Below, piece by piece: positions 56,601 to 64,000 of a stretch of DNA of 64,000 nt. The notes beneath the pieces were generated by a model. It was not told the origin of the DNA, searched no databases, and saw nothing but the letters and a program-made list of their open reading frames with translations. Source of the DNA: Sanderia malayensis (lineage: Eukaryota; Cnidaria; Scyphozoa; Semaeostomeae; Pelagiidae). A program made the translations under genes and the position numbers. How positions within the stretch are numbered: the stretch's first letter is position 1; each line of letters starts with the position of its first letter. Location of the stretch: positions 1 through 64,000 of the forward strand of contig RQOL01000686.1 in NCBI GenBank assembly GCA_013076295.1. Direction: 5' to 3'.

Positions 56601-59600
56601 AGAACCATATAACTGCACAACAACAGTTACAAAATATGTTCACGATAGGCCCGAAAAGCTCGATGAAAGGAGCAAGCGCAATTTATTGCAACAATTGCAA
56701 ATACTGCGACAACAAGAACCAAATTGGACAATTAAGCGACTGATGGAGGTTTCTGGGATGGATCATGTATCAACCAGGACAATCAACCGATTTTTAAATA
56801 AGAATGGATACCTATATTTGCAAACTAAAAGAAAAGGTCTAATGTCTGCAGATGACAGAGAAAATAGGATCCAATTTGCTAAAATGGTCATGTTGAAGCA
56901 CAGCAATAGTTTGTGGACACATAAAATCGCCTTTGATTTAGATGGGGTCAGTTTTGTTTACAAGAGAATTCCTATGTCGCAAGGTCTTGCACCTTCAGGC
57001 AGAGTTTGGAGACGCCCATGCGAAGGACTATTAACAGGCTGTGTTGGTAGCAAATGCGGAACAGGAGGAAACTATGTCAAACTAATTGTAGCCATATCTT
57101 TTGAAGGAGGAGTGATTGCAGCTCTACCGTACGAGAAAATGAATGAAGATTATTTGATGTGATGGTTAAGAAGGCCAATAAAAATTCAAGGAGCAATATT
57201 CCTGTCCTTTTGGGTTTAAATCAAGGCTCGCGGTGGTATTGAAAGCAGATCTGCTTCTACGTCCTCAATTGCTTCTTCTGCCGATGTGCTGTTTTGAGAA
57301 GGATATCCGTCCTGTAAAAATGTCCTTAAATTTTTATTGGCCTTCTTAACCATCACATCAAATAATCTTCATTCATTTTCTCGTACGGTAGAGCTGCAAT
57401 CACTCCTCCTTCAAAAGACATGATCACAATTAGTTTGACATAGTTTCCTCCTGTTCCGCATTTGCTACCTTTTGCAACACAGCCTGTTAATAGTGCTTCG
57501 CATGGGCGTCTCCAAACTCTGCCTGAAGGTGCAAGACCTTGCGACATAGGAATTCTCTTGTAAACAAACTGACCCTATCTAAATCAAAGGCGATTCTATG
57601 TGTCCACAAACTATTGCTGTGCTTCAACATGACCATTTTAGCAAATTGGATCCTCTTTTCTCTGTCATCTGCAGACATTAGCCCTTTTCTGCGAGTTTGC
57701 AAATATCGGTATCCATTCTTATTTAAAAATCGGTTTATTGTCCTGGTTAATACATGATCTACCCAAGAAACCTCCATCAGTCGCTTAATTGTCCAATTTG
57801 GTTCTTGTTGTCGCAGTATTTGCAATTGTTGCATTAAATTGCGCTTGCTCCTTTCATCGAGCTTTTCGGGCCTATCGTGAACATATTTTGTAACTGTTGT
57901 TGTGCGGCTATATGGTTCTTTTTTTATACGATATATTTGTGCTCTTGATACACTTAGTTTTGCGGAAAGCTCCAATACACTTTCTTTGCTCAATTTAATA
58001 TATGCCCTGGCATAAGGGGGAATAGGTTTGTGGTACACCATGTTGATAAGCACTTTAAGTTTTTTTGTTACGAAAACAACGCTTGAGAAAAACTTTCCTA
58101 ATATGACGTCACATTAGTAGTCTGGTGCCGACTTGATAAGTATTGATTGGTTAATTATAGACCTTCCCTTAATTCTGGAAATGGTGGACTTGTTTGCAAA
58201 AGCACCTTACGGTATTCTAATAGCTCGTAACTCCAGTCCACCATGAGAGGACTTTTATCCAAAGAAAAGACAATCCTCGCCATAAGGTGTGAGACAGTTA
58301 AAGAACGCCGTGTATTTTCTCACATGTCCCGAAAAAAATTGAACCCCCTTCCCCTATTCAATGTTGAGGATGTTTGGAAAGTGTTTTTAGCACTCCCTGG
58401 TAAACCTGTCCATCAAAAATAGCAACATTGATTTGGGGGGAGGGGGTGGCTCTGTATTTTCAAAGGAAATTGTGTTTCTCGTTGAAAATTAATGCAAATT
58501 TTTCACTTTCTCAAGACCTTCTGTCAATGATTGTAAGTACTAACAACTCCACGGTTAAGCTTTTCTCGGTGATTCTAAAACCAAGCACCGTGTGGCCTAG
58601 GTCGTGCTGTTGGAGGACCAGGCTGAGTAAACCGTTGCAGCAGTTAATAATTTATAAATGGAATTTTAAGCCATTCATTTTCAAAAGAATTTTAGAATGG
58701 AGGAAAACAGACGGGGGTAGCTGCAAGGGTTACGTTTTCGTTCAAACGCATATTTTTGATTTATCGAGCTGTAAGGAAAGGAGTAAAGAGCTACAATAAA
58801 CTCCAATACAAAAGCTTGAATTGTGTCATGCCTATGACGTCACGGTTGTCGCACTTAAAATGGCTAAATTGGGCAAAATTGACGTTTTTGGCCTTGTAAA
58901 AATTGACTTTTCAGAGCACCACGATCAGAATCCAAATGGTCCCATTTTGGTCACATTTGATGTAGCTGGGTGAAACATTGGGTCACAACACCTTTAGCTC
59001 GAGACGACTGTGTGAAATTGTAGACCTTGGGTAGTTTTAATACCATTACAAGGAAACGAAAAACACCAGCTTCTAACATTTCACTTTGATGTTTGATGCA
59101 TCTCCGAAAGAAAGTTTATCAGGAAGTCTCACCCGAAGCAGACAGAAATACAAAGGGGCCCAATTGTTCGGATTTCAATGTTATCAGTATCAAAAGGTTC
59201 CAGTTTTTGCTTTTCTTTTGAAATTGTTTGCTCTTATAACTGGATATAATAGACCATACAGTCGACTCTCGCTATCTCAACGCACGGGAAATGAAAATTT
59301 TTTCGACATAGCGGGACCTCGAGATATCCGAACTAAATTCACCCAATTAGAGAACGAGAGGAAATAGGAATTTGTTGGAGATAGCGAGTTGTTCGAGATA
59401 GCGAGATTCGACTGTAGTTAGTATAGAGATTAATTGGACGACATGTAATTCGAATTTAAGTTGATGTTGGGAATTCAACTTCGTTAGCATAATGTGAGTT
59501 TTAGCATAACAAAACAAAACTATGATCGTCAATGCGACAAATCGTCATGTAGAGCCGACAATGCTATGCTTGGCACATAAAACATACTTACTGTAGTTGG

Positions 59601-59932
59601 TAATTGTTGAATCCGTAAAGGAAAAACGTGTTTCCGAAATTTTTAATGTTTCTTAAATAATTCCTTGTAGTTCTAAGAGTTTCTTAAATTTTAGGGTGTC
59701 TAGAACTAGGTTTCTTATAAACCGGTTTCTTATAAAAAGCAAACGTGTATACGGTTTAGCGAAATCTATTCGATACAAATAGGATAACAGTTTGCGAAAT
59801 AATGTATTTTAATCTAGCAATTATCGAAGTATAAGAATTCAGACAAGAATATAAAAGTGTATCAAAAGTGTACATACCCGTCAAGCTAACAAAAATATAA
59901 ACAAGAGTATGCAGTAATAGTTTGTTAATCAT
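50473..59932 (-). CDS. Receptor B: 6-Ig single-pass receptor with ITIM, 10 exons
   Basis: Predicted 722-aa cell-surface receptor. Exons (5' to 3'): 59932-59878, 55186-54827, 54720-54412, 54158-53889, 53561-53259, 52826-52518, 51877-51569, 51296-51273, 50903-50819, 50617-50473, all GT-AG and in phase. Order: signal peptide MINKLLLHTLVYIFVSLT, cysteine-less V-like domain (19-138), I-set-like domains 2-6 (139-638), an 8-residue stalk from a 24-base micro-exon, membrane helix (~647-672) and a 48-aa tail with SAYETI (712-717). Domains match receptor A domains 1-6 in order, for example NYTLVENSGWNKSWTC against NYTLTENSNNNASWHC in domain 5. It lacks A's domains 7-13 and TSP1. The final exon could start further upstream (an in-phase longer tail is open to 50733); the acceptor TTTAACAG at 50618 is preferred. 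Inhibitory signalling through SH2 phosphatases is an inference from the ITIM. Confidence 0.85.
50819..50903 (-). CDS. Receptor B exon 9: transmembrane segment
   Basis: Encodes TWIIPVAVSIGVFLLITTLL then VILARITR: a single hydrophobic helix with a basic end. Phase 1 in and phase 2 out, as in receptor A exon 17. Confidence 0.9.
51273..51296 (-). CDS. Receptor B exon 8: 24-base micro-exon (stalk)
   Basis: CAG at 51299-51297 and GTAAGT at 51272 bound a 24-base phase 1-1 exon encoding STQSSKTD between Ig domain 6 and the membrane exon. Skipping it keeps the frame, so it may be alternative. Confidence 0.65.
51569..54720 (-). CDS. Receptor B exons 3-7: Ig domains 2-6
   Basis: Five phase 1-1 exons (54720-54412, 54158-53889, 53561-53259, 52826-52518, 51877-51569). 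Cys cores: FQCAF...ISCIA, FNCSF...YTCIPKN, LTCTF...YECAANN, WTCKA...LTCNASN, IKCSA...YTCIASN. Domain 3 lacks the core Trp (VYYQIF), the same oddity as receptor A domain 3. Confidence 0.9.
52186..52409. mobile_element. MITE in receptor B intron 6
   Basis: TA-flanked element with near-perfect TIRs CAGTAAAAACCCGCATGTAA at both ends and no coding capacity. Tc1/mariner-type target. A lone similar end (GGGTTTTTACTGTA) lies near 42890. Confidence 0.8.
54827..55186 (-). CDS. Receptor B exon 2: cysteine-less V-like domain 1
   Basis: A 120-residue exon: B strand SILLHWNF, C strand KEQWYKAD, E-F region HVSNVSFSDEGYMAFLLMY. The usual Cys residues are replaced by His-Trp and Ala-Phe. It aligns with receptor A domain 1 (VSLQDEGYIRFEV). 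Confidence 0.85.
56478..57161 (+). pseudogene. Tc1-like transposase, left arm (truncated, frameshifted)
   Basis: Starts ATGGTGTACCACAAA at 56480. A frame change near 56500 and a stop in TATCGTATAAAATAG precede the open part from 56686. That part carries the second HTH-like region (NWTIKRLMEVSG...TRTINRFLNK) and the first catalytic Asp in AFDLDGVSFV, then SQGLAPSGRVWRR and GGNYVKLIVAISFEGGVIAA. It ends before the LxDxDP-type second Asp motif. Non-functional. Confidence 0.8.
57353..58053 (-). pseudogene. Tc1-like transposase, right arm (truncated, frameshifted)
   Basis: Inverted partner of the left arm. The N-terminal part is open from the Met near 58040 through the paired HTH region (LSKESVLELSAKLSVSRAQI, NWTIKRLMEV) to AFDLDRVSLF at ~57570. 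There a small indel shifts frame, and the reading resumes at 57547-57353 (SQGLAPSGRVWRR...GGVIAALPYEKM). Gly of DLDG is Arg here. It lacks the C-terminal catalytic half. Confidence 0.8.
59258..59416. mobile_element. pogo-type MITE
   Basis: Ends CAGTCGACTCTCGCTATCTC and the inverted GAGATAGCGAGATTCGACTG, with TA at each flank. ~158 bp, non-coding. Confidence 0.8.
59525..59749 (+). mobile_element. TACACG-family element, left-truncated copy
   Basis: Shares GAGCCGACAATGCTATGCTT, AGTTCTAAGAGTTTCTTAAA and the right end AAACGTGTA with 63335-63730. The left terminus is missing. Confidence 0.75.
59878..59932 (-). CDS. Receptor B exon 1: signal peptide
   Basis: ATG at 59932 encodes MINKLLLHTLVYIFVSLT and ends at phase 1 with donor ACGG|GTATGT. 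It was found by looking for a leader exon of matching phase upstream of domain 1. An in-frame GTG/ATG extension adds nothing leader-like. Confidence 0.65.
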
Positions 59933-61090
59933 TTTCACCGAATGTAAAATGTTGAACGACGAAGCAATTGACTCAGCTTTGTAAAATGTTGATCATGAAG
60001 TGAAAAATAAAACTCTTATTAAAAATAAAACTTGTCTTTTCACGCCATTGCATTGGAATTTTTTAATTGAAAAATTTATATGTTCATGCCAGGGGGGACA
60101 GCTAGAGAGATAATGACGCAATGCTAAGATATTCTGCGACTGAGTGGTGTCAATGCGATCCTATGATGGTTCCTGTATTTGTTACAATCTCAATTATGTG
60201 ATTGCGGGTTAGGAGAGAATCTAAATTTCTAAAATAATGATTTGATCATATTGTTCGAATATTTCTTCCAAAATAATGAAAAAAATCATGAAAACAAATA
60301 TTGGTGTTAATATTTAGTTAGGCAGTCTGTAATGTTAACACAGTCGATGTTAACTTTTAATGTTCACTTTCTGACCCCTAAAGTCTGCTATGCAGGTGAA
60401 TAGGTTGATGTGAAATTGCTCGAAGACATTTGAGGGTGAATTTTTCCCATAGAAAACCAAATCACATTGGCATCAGCCACCCCCCTCTCAATAGCGAGGC
60501 TCTATAATGGATAAAGATAGAACAATGTATAATCACTGTTTCCATCTATCTGTTTATGGATGGATTTGAAATCCTTTGCATGGATGATTTGTTTGAGTTC
60601 TTTATTTGGTGACTCGGGCTCTTTGATGCAACAGTTTGACCAATACAAATTATCAACTGTCATCATGTGGGAATCGAGATCAGTAACTTTGTTTTCATAT
60701 AATACTCTGTTTTGTTTATTTATAATGAGATAAGGTTTTGATTACAAAATACCAGCCACTTGTGTAAATTATAGCGGATGAAAATGATCCGTAGTTTCCA
60801 CCCAGTCTCGATGAGCTCAGGCGCCTCTTATTTTCAGATTGGCTCTCGGCCTTGTTTTGTTGTGAATAATATCATTGGTATCAACTGGAACAGGTTGGAG
60901 CGTATGGACATTCTTCTTTCATCAAAATCCACTTGTCTGATCCTTATTCAAAATGCGCATGAGTGAAATCAGTGTATTCCCACATGCAATCCATGCAAGC
61001 CACTGCACTTTCCAATGGCGCGACTATGACTGTACGTGTTTAACCCCACTATGATTTTCAGTCGCCTTTGCTCACACATTTCACTGTCTT
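59933..61090. other. Upstream region of receptor B
   Basis: Probable promoter side of receptor B, followed by gene-free AT-rich DNA. No ORF with family resemblance. Confidence 0.4.
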
Positions 61091-61094
61091 TCAC

Positions 61095-61201
61095 AAAAGT
61101 AGGTCAAGAACAAAATGTTATAAATTCTTGACTATTGATTGCAAATTCTTGACTACTAATCGAAAATTCTTGGCCCAACATTTTGTTCTTGACCTACTTT
61201 T
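61095..61201. repeat. Small inverted repeat (hairpin MITE)
   Basis: AAAAGTAGGTCAAGAACAAA at the left is perfectly inverted at the right (AACATTTTGTTCTTGACCTACTTTT region). Three ATTCTTG(A/G)C words lie in the loop. ~107 bp, non-coding. Confidence 0.8.
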
Positions 61202-61668
61202 GTCCACTATGGCGCCCCATAATGGAACACTCATTTGGCCTCCTCGACTCGACCTGGATGATCTGGCGAAACAGGACAAACGTTTGGGGAGTTTCGTAGT
61301 AGCCTCTCGCGGGACACACCGACGCACCCGAGGAATTCGTTCTTTTGGAGAAAATTTCTTCCTCAGCACGCTTTCTTCAATTCTTTTTTTCACAACTGTT
61401 GATTTTTTTAGACCCAAAGACTCACTACTGAATAGAGAACAAACCTCACTACTGAATATTAAATTTGGATGAATGCAAACTATTCAAGATGAAGATGGAT
61501 GAATACAACTGAAACCAATCTCAATCAAGGAAGAAGTAAAATGGGGTCAGGAAAAGCTTCCAGCATTTTGGAAATTTCGTGGCAACTTTTGAATTGTAAG
61601 TTTATTTTTTTGTTTTTGTTTAAAGTTTTCTCTTCTTTAACAGGTCCTGAAACTGATGATATACACTC

Positions 61669-61852
61669 TACACGTTTTTTATTTTATAAGAAACCTGGCT
61701 CAAACCCTACTAGTAAAAGTTTCTTATTTCTATTGTTTTCTATTGTTAAGGAAAACAATAGAACAAAAGAATCCATTGTAATTTAGCACAATACTAGTAA
61801 GTTCTACTAGTAAGTTTCTTATAAAGTGTTTCTTATAAGAAAAAAACGTGTA
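61669..61852. mobile_element. TACACG-family element, short copy
   Basis: Left end TACACGTTTTTTATTTTATA with AAGAAACCTGGCTCAA. The right end has TTTCTTATAAGAAAAAAACG followed by TGTA. 184 bp; an internal deletion derivative of the 396-bp copy. Confidence 0.75.
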
Positions 61853-63334
61853 TTTGCAAAACTAGAAGTAATGAACCGTTAGTAAATCCCAACTCACCAA
61901 GACTTACAGAAATAGAATTGTCACTGTTGTATTGTTATATATATCAAATAACATTGTGTTGACAAGAAAAGGGTATGAAAAATTAGTCTATTTTGAAGTA
62001 TTTTGTTAACATTCCCACCGGTGTTTTGCTGTTTCATAAGCACTTTCCCATCGACACACGTTTTATGTCGTATAAAAGCTTTTTTCCGATCTGCGCATGT
62101 GTTGTGCAGTGTATTCCCACGTCCAATCCATTGCAAACTCCGTATGTGTATTTCATTTGACATCAGCCTTCTTTCCGTCGGCGGTTGCCGGGCCTAGGTG
62201 TTAAAATGCTACTGGGTTTTTCGACACTTTAGGCTTGGGGAAGAGCACTCGCTATTTCTTTGGGGAATTATGGGGTGGGAGAGTGCTCTGGCAAATTACG
62301 GAAATTGGGGGTTTAGTAGCAGCCTTACATGGGAAGCACTGACCCGTATTGGGGAGAGAGGGTTTCGCTTTTTAGCGAAATTTTTTCTTCCCTCTGAAAC
62401 TTTCTCAAATCTTCTTTGTTCCTTTTTATGACAATAATTTCTTATCTTTCAGACTCAATATAAGATTCAATGTTGAAGCAAAATCAAGACTTCTGAAAGA
62501 AGTCTAAACCATTGGCGGGACTGTGTTCCAAAGTAGACCTCTTTTTCCAGAAGCTTTGATGGCTTCAACAAATGTGAATACAAATCCACAAGGGTGAAGG
62601 TAACGAATGCAACTGAACTCACTCTTGAAATGTTCTGATGGGTTGCATGTGGGAATTGTTCAAGGGCGCATGCGATTTATGGATAGTATCACTTCTTTTG
62701 GCTGTTGATATCAATCATTTGGTATTTTCTTTTCAAAGTAAATATGGGCAAAGGTTTGGTATAACAATGTTGGACCTTGAGAGCTTTTATTTTATTGGCT
62801 GGTTGGTCTATAACAATTTTCATAGCAGATCATTTTATACAGCAGATATTGAGTACAATGTAGACACGATATTTTCTCATCTACAGTGGAATAGACCCGA
62901 TGCCCAAGGATGACGAAATGGTGGATCCCATTCCAAACTCTCCTGTCTCAAACAATATGTCAGATTTTGGTAGAAGCCGATTGTTCAATTGTTACATGTT
63001 ACAATTTATCGATAATTTATCGATTTATGTATTCATTAAGGATCCACTAATCTTTAATTACCTGACGTCATTCTACACATAAAATCAACAACAGTTAGCA
63101 TTTGCAAGTTTGTCTTAAAAAATTTATTACCTAATGAAACGTCACCACGATGCAATAGCCTTGTATCCTTTATTTTCTTTCTTAAATATTTCTTGGCCAA
63201 GATCGTTCCTCACTTCTTTAAACTTCCAAGCAACGAAGACGACAATATTTCCTACAAACGATAATAGCACGCTTTGAGAAATATAAAGAAACTAACACAC
63301 CATTTTCAGGAGTTCAAAAAGTTTCAGTTGCGAA
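61853..63334. other. Gene-free region
   Basis: Short ORFs (for example 62198-62431 and 62638-62913) have no recognisable domain. No boundaries of larger elements were seen. Confidence 0.45.
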
Positions 63335-63730
63335 TACACGTTTTTTTTTTATAAGAAACCTGGCTCAAGGCCCAGTGGTAAAAGTTTCTTAATTTTTACC
63401 CACATTTTAGTTCTAAAAGTTTCTTACAAGTTTCTTAATTTAATGAACAAAGTTGCAGTGAAAAGGATGAAAAAAAAACATGGATATTAGTATTATAACA
63501 AAGAAAAATCGTCAATGCGAAAAATCGTCATGTGGAGCCGACAATGTTATGCTTAGCATATAAAACACACTTACTGTAGTTGATATTTGTTGAATACGTA
63601 AAGGAAAAACTTGTTTCCGAAATTTCTAATGTTTCTTAAATATTTCCTTGTAGTTCTAAAAGTTTCTTAAATTTTAGGGCGTCTGGATCTAGGTTTCTTA
63701 AAAACCGGTTTCTTATAAAAAAAACGTGTA
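63335..63730. mobile_element. TACACG-family element, fullest copy
   Basis: Left end TACACGTTTTTTTTTTATAA, right end TATAAAAAAAACGTGTA, with TTTCTTA words repeated through both TIRs and a central GTGGAGCCGACAATGTTATG box. 396 bp, non-coding. This is the reference for copies at 1819, 59525 and 61669. Confidence 0.8.
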
Positions 63731-64000
63731 AACAAACAGTTTGCTAACCTTTTGAGTCAAGTTCATTGTTGTTTCAGTGGGTAATTCTTGAAAAATTCCA
63801 GGAAAATAAAAATAATCATATTTTCAAGTAAGAGTAAATTACTAAGATGATAAAAGCACACCTTTTTCAGTGTTTCACCCTGGTTTTGAGATTGGAACGA
63901 GGACCTTTTTGGAAGCAGAAGTTCCGGATTCACCCTAAGATGGTCCCAATGGACAAAAATAACTTTGACAAAGTGCAAAAAATCCTTAAGCACGAATTAA
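63731..64000. other. Right edge, no supported gene
   Basis: A 76-codon minus-strand ORF (63763-63993) reaches near the window edge and has no recognised domain. It could be an exon of something beyond the edge, but nothing supports that. Confidence 0.3.

Larger units (their letters stand above)
55976..58553. mobile_element. Palindrome of two truncated Tc1/mariner copies
   Basis: The left arm (55976-57192) and right arm (57322-58553) are inverted copies around a ~130-bp spacer. Outer ends share GAGTTGTTAGTACT, and inner ends share AAGAAGGCCAATAAAAATT. Each arm holds the 5' part of a Tc1-like transposase, directed toward the centre. Neither has the second and third catalytic acidic residues. 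Confidence 0.88.
55187..59877. other. Receptor B intron 1 (4.7 kb)
   Basis: Contains the Tc1 palindrome (55976-58553), a pogo-type MITE (59258-59416) and a truncated TACACG-family element (59525-59749). 55200-55975 and 58560-59250 hold no recognised gene. A GAATAGACGCCCCC-type fragment lies at 55936. Confidence 0.6.

Noticed and set aside
61118..61417. Basic 99-codon minus-strand ORF
   Set aside because: Overlaps a hairpin repeat and an opposite-strand ORF; no domain and no splice context.
62638..62913. 91-codon plus-strand ORF
   Set aside because: No family resemblance, promoter or neighbouring exons.

Overview
This window is from an animal nuclear genome. It is AT-rich, its genes are split by many GT-AG introns, and most non-coding DNA is old transposable element. 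The element mix (a Ngaro/DIRS-type tyrosine-recombinase retroelement, hAT, Tc1/mariner, pogo, TTAA-target elements, fold-back elements) and the unusual tandem immunoglobulin receptors suggest an early-branching invertebrate such as a cnidarian (perhaps hydrozoan) or a sponge. I cannot fix the species. All exon models below were built by hand from splice sites, reading-frame continuity and protein family resemblance.

Left end (1-10 kb). The window opens with the C-terminus of a tyrosine recombinase. A long direct repeat follows whose arrangement fits the B1-A2-B2 end of a Ngaro-type retrotransposon, and that element appears to have landed inside a small inverted-repeat element. Next come a decayed Fic-domain sequence on the minus strand, a 570+ codon helical/TPR-like ORF on the plus strand, a pogo-like element carrying a HIRAN-like fragment, and a 1.57-kb fold-back element filled with ~98-bp tandem repeats.

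Middle (10-25 kb). Two conserved genes lie head to tail on the plus strand. The first is ETFB (electron transfer flavoprotein beta, 8 coding exons, 258 aa; its last intron holds a dead hAT transposon). The second is a USP2/USP21-type ubiquitin hydrolase (12 coding exons, 740 aa) with an intact Cys-His-Asp triad and Cys4 zinc site.

Right half (26-60 kb, minus strand). Two paralogous single-pass Ig-superfamily receptors lie in tandem. Receptor A (48652 to 26278; 18 exons, 1522 aa) has a signal peptide, a cysteine-less V-like domain, twelve I-set-like Ig domains, a thrombospondin type 1 repeat, a membrane segment and a 124-aa tail ending in an ITSM-like tyrosine motif. Receptor B (59932 to 50473; 10 exons, 722 aa) matches the first six domains of A in order, then has a stalk micro-exon, a membrane segment and a 48-aa tail with a consensus ITIM (SAYETI). 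Almost all Ig exons are symmetrical 1-1. The membrane-distal domains without Ig cysteines, the tandem arrangement and the tyrosine tails recall the Alr allorecognition receptors of Hydractinia. I regard this pair as the most interesting content of the window.

Both receptor genes have very long first introns between the signal-peptide exon and domain 1. Each of these introns contains a large palindromic mobile element: a nested fold-back inside a 4.6-kb TIR element in A, and a head-to-head pair of truncated Tc1 transposases in B. The final 4 kb holds only short inverted-repeat elements and no gene I can support.
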